The notes: generated by a model from the sequence alone, not told the origin. A stretch of 38,768 nucleotides of DNA from Flavobacteriaceae bacterium (GCA_002862805.1 PKEA01000045.1:1-38768), one strand, 5' to 3'; counted from the stretch's first letter, positions 24,716 to 33,748 are shown. Translations and numbers: made by a program.

Positions 24716-25368
24716 TAATTTTTCTTTGAGATTACAGTTTTTCCTCCTACAGCAACATCATTTAACTTTACATTAATTTCTGTTCCAATAGGGAAATATA
24801 AGTCAACTCTTGATCCAAATTTAATAAAACCAGCATCTTTACCTTGTATCGCTCTCATTCCTACTTCGGCATAATTTACAATTCTTCTTGCTAAAGCTCC
24901 TGCAATTTGACGATACATTACTTCCCCGTAGACCCTGTTATTTATAACAACAGTAGTTCTTTCGTTTTCTTCACTAGCTTTTGGGTGCCATGCTACTAAA
25001 TATTTTCCAGGGTGGTATTTGCTATATTTTACAACTCCATTTAAAGCATAACGGGTAACATGTACGTTTATTGGAGACATAAATATAGAAACCATTAATC
25101 TTTTATCCTTAAAGTATTCTGGTTCAAAAACTTCTTCAATTACTACAACCTTTCCGTCTACAGGGGCAAGTATGTGGTTATCACTATTGTCAATTTCTCT
25201 TTTTGGATTTCTGAAAAATTGTAAAACCATTACTAAAAAGAATATAGCTAAAAGTAAGATTAGACTTTTTAACCATATAATAGTTATAAAAGCATCACTT
25301 AAAAAAATTACACCAACAACTAAAAGTAATGTAATGAAAATTATTTTTGAACCTTCTTTATGAAACAT
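24715..25368 (-). CDS. psd: Phosphatidylserine decarboxylase, short (archaetidylserine-type) form
   Basis: A 217-residue membrane-bound enzyme that decarboxylates phosphatidylserine to phosphatidylethanolamine. Two N-terminal membrane segments (about 9-48) precede the catalytic domain: ILAPVDGKVVVIEEV, FMSPINVHVTRYALNGVV with the conserved His (H103), and FIKFGSRVDLYFP, where cleavage between G185 and S186 would create the pyruvoyl group. The length (about 220 rather than 300 residues) marks the short form typical of Bacteroidota. It overlaps cdsA by 11 bp and ACBP by one base, so translation of the three is coupled. Confidence 0.94.
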   Translation of the reverse strand: MFHKEGSKIIFITLLLVVGVIFLSDAFITIIWLKSLILLLAIFFLVMVLQFFRNPKREIDNSDNHILAPVDGKVVVIEEVFEPEYFKDKRLMVSIFMSPINVHVTRYALNGVVKYSKYHPGKYLVAWHPKASEENERTTVVINNRVYGEVMYRQIAGALARRIVNYAEVGMRAIQGKDAGFIKFGSRVDLYFPIGTEINVKLNDVAVGGKTVISKKN

Positions 25369-26164
25369 AACGTAAAATTAAATAAAACAAATTAATAAAT
25401 GGAATTACAAATATAATACTATCTAATCGATCTAGTATTCCGCCATGGCCGGGCATGATAGTGCCACTATCTTTAACTCCAGCAACTCTTTTTAGTTTAG
25501 ACTCAATTAAGTCTCCTAAAGTACTAAATATACTTACTATTATAGCAATTATAATCCAAAAATAAACATACTTAGCTTCTATGAAGTATTTGGCCAATAA
25601 TATTCCGCCAATTACAGAAAATAGTAGTCCTCCAATAAAACCTTCAATAGTTTTTTTGGGAGAAACAGAAGGGAATAGTTTGTTTTTTCCAAAATTCTTT
25701 CCAACTAAATAAGCGAAAGTATCATTTGTCCAAATTAATATAAATATACTAATAAGAATATCTGAATTATAGCCTTTTTGGCCTATTGGAACATAATTCG
25801 TTAAGATAAAAGGGAAAATTATATAACCAATTAAAATTAAGTATTGAGTAACAATGTCAAACTCTTTGTCTTTTTTTTGAAATAAAAAATATAAAAGTCT
25901 GGCTGAAATTAATACAGTAAAAATAGTGATACAATTGTTAATTAAAACATTGTAAGATTCATTATAAAGTAAATAATATGAAAAACCTGCAATTACTATT
26001 CCTGCATAAAAATTTACAGAAGTCATCTTTGCAAATTCATAAACGCCAAAAACTAATAAAATAGAAAAAAGTATAGCTAAACTTTCTTTAGAATATAAAA
26101 TACAGCTTAATAATAGAATTATATAAACTGCTCCGGAAAGAGCTCTTTTTAATGTTTCATTCAT
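25358..26164 (-). CDS. cdsA: Phosphatidate cytidylyltransferase (CDP-diglyceride synthase)
   Basis: A 268-residue integral membrane enzyme with about eight helices that makes CDP-diacylglycerol from phosphatidic acid and CTP. The signature region near the C-terminus is intact: VKDSGTIMPGHGGILDRLDS, with the DRLDS metal-binding acids. The cytosolic loop FPSVSPKKTIEGFIGG is also typical. It lies 3 bp after the LUD gene and overlaps psd, so it supplies the precursor for the next enzymes in the operon (phosphatidylserine synthase is not visible in this window). Confidence 0.95.
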   Translation of the reverse strand: MNETLKRALSGAVYIILLLSCILYSKESLAILFSILLVFGVYEFAKMTSVNFYAGIVIAGFSYYLLYNESYNVLINNCITIFTVLISARLLYFLFQKKDKEFDIVTQYLILIGYIIFPFILTNYVPIGQKGYNSDILISIFILIWTNDTFAYLVGKNFGKNKLFPSVSPKKTIEGFIGGLLFSVIGGILLAKYFIEAKYVYFWIIIAIIVSIFSTLGDLIESKLKRVAGVKDSGTIMPGHGGILDRLDSIIFVIPFINLFYLILRYVS

Positions 26165-26167
26165 ACT

Positions 26168-26776
26168 CTATAAATCTTCTAACAGAAGTAAGTAAAGGTT
26201 TTTATGGCAACTTCCATAATGTAAAAAATCTTCCTCTTTTGCTTCTTCAAAGAATTTTATGGTAGTAATATTAGTAGGGTACTCTCTGTTATATTTTTTG
26301 TTCATATGCCTCATTCCATCACCTTTATTAGGAACAAGTTGGCTAGTGGTTGCTAAAACTACCATATTAATAGGAAGTTCATTGGGCTTATTATGTTTTA
26401 GTTGATTTGAAGAAAATAATATTGAACCATCATCAGCAATTAAACTTTCACAAGTTGAAAAGAAAAAATTGGCTTCATCAGTGTTTTTAACAATGCCTAG
26501 TTTGTTCTCTTCAATCAAATGGTTTAACGCAGGTTCATAACATAAAACATTACATTCAAACCAGTCATTTTCTTCTAAAATATTTAAAAAATTTTCAGAA
26601 ACTTCTTCTAGGTTTTCGCAATATATAAATTTGCCACCATTTTTTTGAAAATGGTGAGTAAACATTTCGTCCACAGGTAAATTAACCTCAGGAGTGTAAG
26701 GACTTTTTTGTTCTTTGTCCTTTTCACTATTTGAAGTTTCACTTGAGCTTCCAAAAATTTTTCTAAAAAGACTCAT
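26168..26776 (-). CDS. LUD-domain protein (LutC/YkgG-like) heading the phospholipid operon
   Basis: A 202-residue protein. Residues 1-30 are a Ser/Glu/Lys-rich, probably disordered leader (SSSETSNSEKDKEQKSP). The rest follows the LUD pattern: ADDGSILFSSNQ (about 124-135), LPINMVVLATTSQLV, and a C-terminal alpha/beta part. LUD proteins are linked to lactate utilisation (LutC), but this version lacks LutA/LutB neighbours and stands at the head of a cdsA-psd-ACBP-SOD operon, directly after ftsH in gene order, as seems usual in Flavobacteriaceae. Its biochemical role is therefore unclear. It has its own -7 element. Confidence 0.85.
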   Translation of the reverse strand: MSLFRKIFGSSSETSNSEKDKEQKSPYTPEVNLPVDEMFTHHFQKNGGKFIYCENLEEVSENFLNILEENDWFECNVLCYEPALNHLIEENKLGIVKNTDEANFFFSTCESLIADDGSILFSSNQLKHNKPNELPINMVVLATTSQLVPNKGDGMRHMNKKYNREYPTNITTIKFFEEAKEEDFLHYGSCHKNLYLLLLEDL

Positions 26777-26807
26777 TTATCTTTAGTAGGTAAATTATAG
26801 TAAGCAT

Positions 26808-26815
26808 CAAAGATA
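26808..26815 (-). promoter_or_regulatory. -7 element of the LUD-cdsA-psd-ACBP-SOD operon
   Basis: On the minus strand TATCTTTG is a perfect TAnnTTTG, 31 bp before the LUD start. The -33 region falls within the ftsH terminator hairpin, so the promoter and terminator are nested. Confidence 0.55.
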
Positions 26816-26817
26816 AA

Positions 26818-26857
26818 AAAAAATCTTAGTTCTTTTATTAGAAGACTAAGATTTTTT
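26818..26857 (-). terminator. Terminator downstream of ftsH
   Basis: The arms AAAATCTTAGT (ending 26830) and ACTAAGATTTT (from 26845) pair perfectly, with a further TTCT/AGAA pairing inside the loop, and A/T runs flank them. It lies 28 bp past the ftsH stop and separates ftsH from the LUD operon. Confidence 0.85.
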
Positions 26858-26884
26858 AAATAATGTTAAATAAACTGAATTTAG

Positions 26885-28807
26885 TTATTCTTCAGTATTA
26901 GTTTCAATGTCTTTATTGAAAGTTCTTTCTCCAAATATTGCTTCTAAATCATCTTTAAATATTACCTCTTTTTCAATTAAAATATCAGCTAATTGATTTA
27001 GTTTATCTTTATTTTCTTCCAAAAGTTGAATTGCTCTGTCATATTGACCTTCAATTAATTCAGAGATTTCTTTATCTATAATTCGAGCTGTTTCTTCAGA
27101 ATAAGGTTTTGAAAAATTATATTCACTTTGACCTGAAGAGTCGTAATAAGTAACGTTTCCTAATTTATCATTTAATCCATAAATAGTTACCATTGCGCGA
27201 GCTTGCTTTGTAACTTTTTCTAAATCACTTAAAGCTCCGGTTGAAATTTTATTGAAAATAACTTTTTCAGCTGCTCTTCCTCCCATAGTAGCACACATTT
27301 CATCTAACATTTGCTCTGGATGAACAATTAAACGTTCTTCTGGTAAATACCATGCTGCTCCAAGACTTTGCCCTCTAGGAACAATAGTCACTTTTACAAG
27401 TGGTGCTGCATGTTCAAGCATCCAACTTACAGTTGCATGACCTGCTTCGTGTATAGCAATCGCTCTTTTTTCTGCAGGAGTAACAATTTTATTTTTCTTT
27501 TCTAATCCACCTACAATTCTATCAACAGCATCTAAGAAATCTTGTTTGTTTACTGCTTTTTTATTTTTACGAGCAGCAATTAGAGCTGCTTCGTTACAAA
27601 CATTAGCAATATCTGCTCCCGAAAAACCAGGTGTTTGTTTTGCCAAAAATTCGGTATCTAATTCCTCTTCTTTTTTTATAGGTTTTAAGTGAACTTCAAA
27701 AATTTCTTTACGTTCTCTAACATCCGGTAAATCAACATAAATTTGTCTATCAAAACGTCCTGCACGCATTAATGCTTTGTCTAAAACATCAGCTCTATTT
27801 GTTGCTGCTAGTACAATAACATTTGTATTTGTTCCAAAACCATCCATTTCAGTTAATAACTGGTTTAATGTGTTTTCTCTTTCATCGTTTCCGCCTGACA
27901 TGTTGCTTTTACCACGGGCTCTACCTACTGCATCTATCTCATCAATAAAAATAATTGCAGGAGATTTTTCTTTGGCTTGTTTGAATAAATCTCTTACTCG
28001 AGAAGCGCCAACACCAACGAACATTTCAACAAAATCTGATCCTGATAAAGAAAAGAAAGGAACTTTTGCTTCGCCAGCAACGGCTTTTGCTAATAATGTT
28101 TTACCGGTTCCTGGAGGTCCAACTAGTAATGCTCCTTTTGGTATTTTACCACCAATTGATGTATATTTTTCTGGATTTTTAAGGAATTCAACAATTTCTT
28201 CAATCTCTTCTTTTGCACCTTCAAGTCCTGCTACGTTTTCAAACGTAACTTTAACATCATTTTTTTCATCAAATAATTTAGCTTTTGATTTACCAATACT
28301 AAATATTTGACCGCCTCCGCCTCCAGAACCACCAGACATTCTTCTCATCATGAATACCCAAAGTCCAACTATAAGTATTATAGGAAGTAATAATGATATT
28401 ATTTCTCCCCAAGCACTTTCTGGTTCTTTTTCATATTCTGAAATTAATCCTTTTTGTCTAGCTTCTTCTAGTGTTTTTTGAAATAGTTCACTATTTCCAA
28501 TTTCAATAATATAATGAGGTCCTTTTTCGTTTATTTTTCCAAAAGTACCATCTTTAACTTTAGAATGTGTTTTTGTAGTTAAAGCTTCTTTTTTTAAGAT
28601 TATTGAGGCTTTAGTATTTGAAAAAACAACTTTTTCAACTTGATTTGAATCTAAATATTGATAAAATTTAGATAATGTTGTTTGTTTAGGACTATTAAAG
28701 TCAAAGCCATTCCCGAATATATTGATAAGTAAAAATAAACCTATAATAAGTCCGTAAATAGCCCAAGGACTAAGTTTAAACTTCGAATTTTTTTTATTAT
28801 CTGACAT
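26885..28807 (-). CDS. ftsH: ATP-dependent zinc metalloprotease FtsH
   Basis: A 640-residue membrane-anchored AAA+ protease that degrades damaged or regulatory membrane and cytosolic proteins. Membrane segments lie at about 11-28 and 134-153 with a periplasmic domain between them. A GGSGGGGG linker follows, then the AAA domain: Walker A GPPGTGKT at 230-237, Walker B IIFIDEIDAVGR, and the second region of homology RAGRFDRQ. The zinc site HEAGH is at 453-457. The C-terminus is acidic. It starts 5 bp after rsfS, so they form one unit; a terminator follows. Confidence 0.97.
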   Translation of the reverse strand: MSDNKKNSKFKLSPWAIYGLIIGLFLLINIFGNGFDFNSPKQTTLSKFYQYLDSNQVEKVVFSNTKASIILKKEALTTKTHSKVKDGTFGKINEKGPHYIIEIGNSELFQKTLEEARQKGLISEYEKEPESAWGEIISLLLPIILIVGLWVFMMRRMSGGSGGGGGQIFSIGKSKAKLFDEKNDVKVTFENVAGLEGAKEEIEEIVEFLKNPEKYTSIGGKIPKGALLVGPPGTGKTLLAKAVAGEAKVPFFSLSGSDFVEMFVGVGASRVRDLFKQAKEKSPAIIFIDEIDAVGRARGKSNMSGGNDERENTLNQLLTEMDGFGTNTNVIVLAATNRADVLDKALMRAGRFDRQIYVDLPDVRERKEIFEVHLKPIKKEEELDTEFLAKQTPGFSGADIANVCNEAALIAARKNKKAVNKQDFLDAVDRIVGGLEKKNKIVTPAEKRAIAIHEAGHATVSWMLEHAAPLVKVTIVPRGQSLGAAWYLPEERLIVHPEQMLDEMCATMGGRAAEKVIFNKISTGALSDLEKVTKQARAMVTIYGLNDKLGNVTYYDSSGQSEYNFSKPYSEETARIIDKEISELIEGQYDRAIQLLEENKDKLNQLADILIEKEVIFKDDLEAIFGERTFNKDIETNTEE

Positions 28808-28812
28808 GTTTT

Positions 28813-29184
28813 TTAGTATTTACTTTCAATAGAAGTTATTTTTGCATCACCCCAAAGACTTTCAATGTTGTAATACTCACGAATGTGTTTTTGAAAAACG
28901 TGTACAACTATATTTACATAGTCCATAAGTACCCATTCACCATTTTCGCTGCCTTCTACATGCCAAGGTTTGTCTTTTAATTCCTTAGAAACTACTTTTT
29001 GAATTGAATTTGTAATGGCATTTACTTGTGTGTTTGAATTTCCGTTGCATATAACAAAGTAGTCACAAACAGTATTGTCAATTCCTCTTAAATCTAAAAT
29101 ATCAATATCAGCTCCTTTTACATCTTCAATTCCTTTTATGATATTTGCTAATAAATCGTCGTTACTTATATTTTTAGTACTCAT
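28813..29184 (-). CDS. rsfS: Ribosome silencing factor RsfS
   Basis: A 123-residue protein that binds ribosomal protein L14 (uL14) and blocks subunit joining when nutrients are scarce. Family landmarks: DIDILDLRGI, CDYFVICNGNSNTQVNAI, WHVEGSENGEWVLMDY, and NIVVHVFQKHIREYYNIESLW. The length is normal. It leads the rsfS-ftsH unit, and a perfect -7 element stands in the divergent gap shared with birA. Confidence 0.94.
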   Translation of the reverse strand: MSTKNISNDDLLANIIKGIEDVKGADIDILDLRGIDNTVCDYFVICNGNSNTQVNAITNSIQKVVSKELKDKPWHVEGSENGEWVLMDYVNIVVHVFQKHIREYYNIESLWGDAKITSIESKY

Positions 29185-29204
29185 TTAATTTTTTTATGTT
29201 TATG

Positions 29205-29212
29205 CAAAGTTA
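29205..29212 (-). promoter_or_regulatory. -7 element of the rsfS-ftsH promoter
   Basis: On the minus strand TAACTTTG is a perfect TAnnTTTG, 20 bp before the rsfS ATG. The nearest upstream TTG is about 30 bp away, farther than usual. Confidence 0.55.
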
Positions 29213-29278
29213 TCATTTTTTGTCTTTAATTTTGAACCTTAACAAAAGATTAAATTTTTTCTTTGCTATTTTACTTAA

Positions 29279-30010
29279 ATGAATATTATCAAACTCAATG
29301 CCATAGAATCTACAAACTCATTTTTAAAGGAGTTGATTATGAATCAATATGTAGAAAATTTTACAATTGTTTGTACAGAGAATCAAACAAAAGGGAAAGG
29401 ACAAGTTGGTGCTGTTTGGAATTCTGAAACGGGTAAAAACCTAACTTTTAGCATGTTAATAAAAGATGTTGTTGTAGACGCTTCTTCTGTTTTTGTTTTA
29501 AATACGTTAGTTTCTATTTCAATTATAAAAACACTTGAAAAATTTAAAATAAATAATTTAGCGATTAAATGGCCGAACGACATTTTGTCAGAGCAAAAAA
29601 AAATAGCTGGCATATTAATTGAAAATATTTTTAAAGGCAATAATGAAATTGTTTCAATTGTAGGTATTGGATTAAATATAAATCAATTGCATTTTGAAGA
29701 TTTACCTCAAGCTTCTTCTTTAGCCATTTTAAATAATAAGGAATTCGATAAAAACTTAATTTTAGAAGAAATTCATTATCAATTAAAAATCCATTGTGCT
29801 CAAATTACAAATAATGTTAAAAAAGATTTTTGGGATGAATATCACAATAATTTATTTAAAAAAAATATTCCTTCTGTTTTTTTAGATGTTGATAATCATC
29901 AGTTTATGGGGATTATTAAAGGTGTTTCCCAATTTGGAAAACTTCAAATCATGTTAGAAAATGATTCAATTAAGGAATTTGATTTAAAAGAAGTAAAGAT
30001 GTTATATTAA
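29279..30010 (+). CDS. birA: Biotin--[acetyl-CoA-carboxylase] ligase
   Basis: A 243-residue biotin protein ligase that adenylates biotin and attaches it to the biotin carrier domain of carboxylases. The biotin/ATP-binding loop KGKGQVGAVW (38-47) corresponds to GRGRRGR of E. coli BirA, followed by GKNLTFS. KWPNDI (from K97) and KKIAGILIE are the other catalytic motifs. The N-terminal DNA-binding domain of bifunctional BirA is absent, so this is a class I enzyme that does not itself repress biotin genes. Divergent from rsfS. Confidence 0.93.
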   Translation: MNIIKLNAIESTNSFLKELIMNQYVENFTIVCTENQTKGKGQVGAVWNSETGKNLTFSMLIKDVVVDASSVFVLNTLVSISIIKTLEKFKINNLAIKWPNDILSEQKKIAGILIENIFKGNNEIVSIVGIGLNINQLHFEDLPQASSLAILNNKEFDKNLILEEIHYQLKIHCAQITNNVKKDFWDEYHNNLFKKNIPSVFLDVDNHQFMGIIKGVSQFGKLQIMLENDSIKEFDLKEVKMLY

Positions 30011-30073
30011 TTTTACAATTCTTAAAATTGCGTAAAGCTTTGTTAAACTTATTTAAAAGTTTTTCTTTTTAAG

Positions 30074-30081
30074 TACATTTG
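30074..30081 (+). promoter_or_regulatory. -7 element of the ccsBA promoter
   Basis: TACATTTG is a perfect TAnnTTTG, 27 bp before the start codon. A TTG lies 31 bp upstream, too far for the usual spacing. Confidence 0.5.
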
Positions 30082-30108
30082 TAACCGTTTTACTATTACT
30101 ACAATCAA

Positions 30109-33100
30109 ATGGATAAAAAAATATACGCTTTCTTATTTTCTACACGTTTAATGGCTGTCTTATTTATTGGATTTGCAGTTGCAATGGCTTTCGGTACTTT
30201 TATTGAAAGTGAATACAATACTGAAACAGCAAGAATACTTATTTATAATGCATGGTGGTTTGAAACTATTATGGTGTTTTTTGTAATTAATTTTTTTGGA
30301 AATATTCAAAGATATCAATTGTATAAAAAAGAAAAATGGTCAACGCTTTTAGTTCATTTATCTTTTATTTTTATTCTAGTAGGTGCATTTGTAACTAGAT
30401 ATATTAGTTATGAAGGATTAATGCCAATTAGAGAAGGGGCAACTGAAAATGTTTTTTATTCGGACAAAACTTTTCTAACCACTTTTGTAGATGGTGAGTA
30501 CAAAGGCGAAATGAAGCGAAAAACATTCGAACATAATCAATATTTTTCTCAAGCTACAGATAATGACTTTTCAATTAAAAATGAATTTAATGCTATTCCA
30601 TTTGAAATTGAATATGTCGATTTTATTATGAATGCTAGTGAAACCATTACGCCATCAGAAAACGGAATTCAGTATTTTAAAATGGTCGAATCTGGCGATG
30701 GAAATCGTCACGAACATTATTTAAAAGAAGGTGAAGTTCAAAATATTCACAATGTCCTTTTTGCTTTTAATAAATTTACTGAAGGCGCAATAAATATTTC
30801 AAATGTTGACGGAGCTTACTTAATTCAAACTCCATTTGAAGGAACTTTTATGCGCATGGCAGATAAAATGCAAGGAAATGTTGTAAAAGATTCTGTTCAG
30901 CCCTTAATGTTACGTTCGTTGTATAATATTGGAGGTTCACAGTTTGTTTTTCCAGAACCTGCTGAAAAAGGAACAATAACTTACAAATCAAATAATGATT
31001 ATAAGGATAAGCAAACGGATGATGCTTTAATTGTAAAAGTCAAAAGTCAAGGTTTAGAAGAAACACTAACTCTTGTTGGTTCAAAAGGGAAACAAGGAAC
31101 ACCACAATCGGTTAAACTTGGTGATTTAGAGTTTTCTTTATTTTTTGGAAGTAAAGTATATACTTTGCCTTTTAGTATAAAAGTTGATGATTTTATTGCC
31201 GATAAATATCCTGGTACCGAAAAAAGTTATGCATCATTTAAAAGTAAATTAGAAATTATTGATACCGAAAACAATACAACGTTTAAAGACAGTGTTTTTA
31301 TGAATAATATTTTAGATTATGGAGGTTTTAGGTTTTTTCAAGCCTCTTTTGATCAAGATGAAAAAGGAACTGTTTTATCTGTAAGTCATGATGCTGTAGG
31401 TACATGGATAACTTACATAGGTTATTTTTTACTTTACTTTGCCTTAATGGTTATTTTATTCGATAAAAATACTCGTTTTGGTGATTTAAAAAGAAAATTA
31501 GATAAAGTGAAAGCTAAAAAAGAAGCTTTATTAATTTTATTGTTTTTGTTTTCATTTAACGGATTTTCACAAAATCATAGCCATGCAGAGGATGATGCTG
31601 CAAAAGCGAAAGAAATAATTGAAAAATATAAAGTTTCAGAAGAACATGCTTCAAAATTTGGATATACGATTATTCAAGATGCGGGCGGAAGAATGAAGCC
31701 TATAAATACGTTCTCTTCTGAATTACTTCGTAAAGTTTCAAAGAGCGATACTTTTGAAGGGATGAATGCCGATCAGGTTTTTATTTCTATGACGCAATTT
31801 CCAAGATATTGGTATACCATTCCAATTGTTTATTTAAAAAGAGGAAATGATAGTTTAAGAAAAATTGTTGGAGTTGAAAAAGAGGCAAAGTATGCTGCAT
31901 TAGCTGATTTCTTCGATGAAAAAGGGAACTATAAGTTATCCTCTTATTTAGAAAGAGCATTCAAAGCTATTGTGCCAAGTAATTTTGAAAAAGACTTTAT
32001 AGATACTGACAAAAAAGTAAATCTTTTATATGATGCATTGAGCGGACAAATTCTTAGAGTTTATCCTGTACCAAATGATAAAACGAATAAATGGGTGTCT
32101 TTTTTAGAATTAAACGAACCTACAGGTACAGACTTAGATAATATAAAAAATTTAATTCCTTATTATTTAGATGCTGTTTCAAAAGCGACTGAAACCAAAA
32201 ACTATAATACACCAGATTCGTTATTAGTAGGTTTAGAACGATATCAAAAAATGTATGGTGCTAATGTAATGCCTTCGGATAGTAAGGTAAAAGCTGAAAT
32301 TACTTATAATAAGTACGATATTTTTAAAAGATTGTTTTATTTGTATATGATTGCTGGTGTTTTAATGCTGATTTTTACAATAATTCAGTTGTTTACAAAA
32401 TCAGTATTTGTTAAAAATACAGTTAAGTTTTTCCATGTTTTAATTGGGTTTTTCTTTATTCTTCATACTTTAGGATTAATTGCACGTTGGTATATCTCAG
32501 GTCACGCACCATGGAGTGATGCTTATGAAAGTATGATTTATGTGGGTTGGGCAACCATGTTTTTTGGTTTAGCATTTGGAAGGAAATCACAACTTACAGT
32601 TGCTTCAACTGCATTTGTAGCTTCAATGATTTTAATGATTGCTCATTGGAATTGGATGGATCCGGCAATTGCAAACCTAGTTCCTGTACTTAATTCGTAT
32701 TGGTTAATGATTCACGTAGCAGTTATTGTTGCGAGTTATGGGCCGTTTACTTTAGGAATGATATTAGGTTTAGTTGCTTTATTGTTAATCATTTTTACAA
32801 ATGAATCAAATAAAGAAAAAATGAAATTAGCTATTGATGAAATTAGCTATATTAATGAAATGGCAATTACTGTTGGTTTAGTAATGCTTACAATTGGGAA
32901 CTTTTTAGGCGGACAATGGGCTAATGAAAGTTGGGGGCGTTATTGGGGCTGGGATCCAAAAGAAACTTGGGCCTTAATAAGTATTATGGTTTATGCTTTT
33001 GTAATTCATGCTCGTTTTGTTCCTGGGCTTAGAAGTAAATGGATTTATAACGTTATGAGTATTTTTGCTTTTTATTCTATTTTGATGACCTATTTCGGAG

Positions 33101-33243
33101 TAAACTTTTACTTAACAGGGTTACATTCATATGCTAGTGGAGATAAAGTGGTAACACCAAGTTTTATTTATTATTCAGTTGCAACTGTTATTTTACTTAG
33201 TGTTATTTCTTATTTTAAATATAAAAAATATTATAATAAATAA
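30109..33243 (+). CDS. ccsA: Fused System II cytochrome c biogenesis protein CcsBA (ResB-CcsA)
   Basis: A 1044-residue membrane protein that exports haem and attaches it to cytochromes c in the periplasm. The N-terminal ResB/CcsB part has three early membrane segments, a large periplasmic domain (about 110-420), and a closing helix near 430-450. A hydrophobic stretch resembling a signal peptide (LLILLFLFSFNGFSQ, ending at Q488) follows. A second periplasmic domain then leads into the CcsA part, with HTLGLIARWYISGHAPW and the haem-binding WWD-type motif WGRYWGWDPKETW at 942-954. The fusion of both subunits in one chain is typical of Bacteroidota and epsilonproteobacteria. Transcribed alone with its own -7 element and terminator. 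Confidence 0.94.
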   Translation: MDKKIYAFLFSTRLMAVLFIGFAVAMAFGTFIESEYNTETARILIYNAWWFETIMVFFVINFFGNIQRYQLYKKEKWSTLLVHLSFIFILVGAFVTRYISYEGLMPIREGATENVFYSDKTFLTTFVDGEYKGEMKRKTFEHNQYFSQATDNDFSIKNEFNAIPFEIEYVDFIMNASETITPSENGIQYFKMVESGDGNRHEHYLKEGEVQNIHNVLFAFNKFTEGAINISNVDGAYLIQTPFEGTFMRMADKMQGNVVKDSVQPLMLRSLYNIGGSQFVFPEPAEKGTITYKSNNDYKDKQTDDALIVKVKSQGLEETLTLVGSKGKQGTPQSVKLGDLEFSLFFGSKVYTLPFSIKVDDFIADKYPGTEKSYASFKSKLEIIDTENNTTFKDSVFMNNILDYGGFRFFQASFDQDEKGTVLSVSHDAVGTWITYIGYFLLYFALMVILFDKNTRFGDLKRKLDKVKAKKEALLILLFLFSFNGFSQNHSHAEDDAAKAKEIIEKYKVSEEHASKFGYTIIQDAGGRMKPINTFSSELLRKVSKSDTFEGMNADQVFISMTQFPRYWYTIPIVYLKRGNDSLRKIVGVEKEAKYAALADFFDEKGNYKLSSYLERAFKAIVPSNFEKDFIDTDKKVNLLYDALSGQILRVYPVPNDKTNKWVSFLELNEPTGTDLDNIKNLIPYYLDAVSKATETKNYNTPDSLLVGLERYQKMYGANVMPSDSKVKAEITYNKYDIFKRLFYLYMIAGVLMLIFTIIQLFTKSVFVKNTVKFFHVLIGFFFILHTLGLIARWYISGHAPWSDAYESMIYVGWATMFFGLAFGRKSQLTVASTAFVASMILMIAHWNWMDPAIANLVPVLNSYWLMIHVAVIVASYGPFTLGMILGLVALLLIIFTNESNKEKMKLAIDEISYINEMAITVGLVMLTIGNFLGGQWANESWGRYWGWDPKETWALISIMVYAFVIHARFVPGLRSKWIYNVMSIFAFYSILMTYFGVNFYLTGLHSYASGDKVVTPSFIYYSVATVILLSVISYFKYKKYYNK

Positions 33244-33270
33244 AAAAAAGGAGCTTAATGCTCCTTTTTT
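33242..33270. terminator. Bidirectional terminator between ccsBA and the K+ channel gene
   Basis: GGAGC (33250-33254) pairs with GCTCC (33260-33264), extended by an A8 run on the left and a T run on the right. The loop contains the stop codon of the minus-strand channel gene (33255-33257), so this gene's end is built into the hairpin. Confidence 0.88.
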
Positions 33271-33665
33271 TCTTCTATCATTTTTTCTATTTTTTTATCA
33301 ATTCTAGCATTCAAATTATCTTCAGGTCTTTTAAATGCTCTATTTTTTAATATTTCTCTTTTTTCTTTATGCTTCATATAAGTGTAATGATGCTGAATGG
33401 TATTAATAAAACTTAAAATCATTCCAATGCCTATAACTATATACAAAACAGTAAAGAGCTTTCCTTCATCTGTTTGAGGAGAAAAATCACCATATCCAAT
33501 TGTGGTTAGTGTAACTACAGAAAAATAGAAAGAATCAATATAGCCCCAGCCTTCTAAATGGTGATAAACAAAAGTTCCAGAGAAAATTATTAATATCGTG
33601 GTAATTAATAAATCTCTGTATTCGTCATCTTTTAAAAATGAAATTAAAGTTCTTAAGAAAAACAT
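33255..33665 (-). CDS. Two-transmembrane potassium channel family protein
   Basis: A 136-residue protein with two membrane helices (about 18-34 and 70-90) separated by a pore loop carrying the K+ selectivity filter TTIGYGDF (54-61). The C-terminus is a charged helical tail (KREILKNRAF, KKIEKMIEEKKE), probably coiled-coil, without an obvious RCK or cyclic-nucleotide domain. It should assemble as a tetramer. No regulator is visible next to it. Confidence 0.9.
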   Translation of the reverse strand: MFFLRTLISFLKDDEYRDLLITTILIIFSGTFVYHHLEGWGYIDSFYFSVVTLTTIGYGDFSPQTDEGKLFTVLYIVIGIGMILSFINTIQHHYTYMKHKEKREILKNRAFKRPEDNLNARIDKKIEKMIEEKKEH

Positions 33666-33748
33666 ATTTATTACTTTGTTCTGGGCTAAATTAAATAATT
33701 TAATTGATATTTAAGAGTTGTTTAGTAGAATTTGAAATTCAAATGAGT

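Noticed and set aside
27777..28310. 177-codon frame antisense to the ftsH AAA domain
   Set aside because: Mirror of conserved FtsH codons; no start context or independent features.
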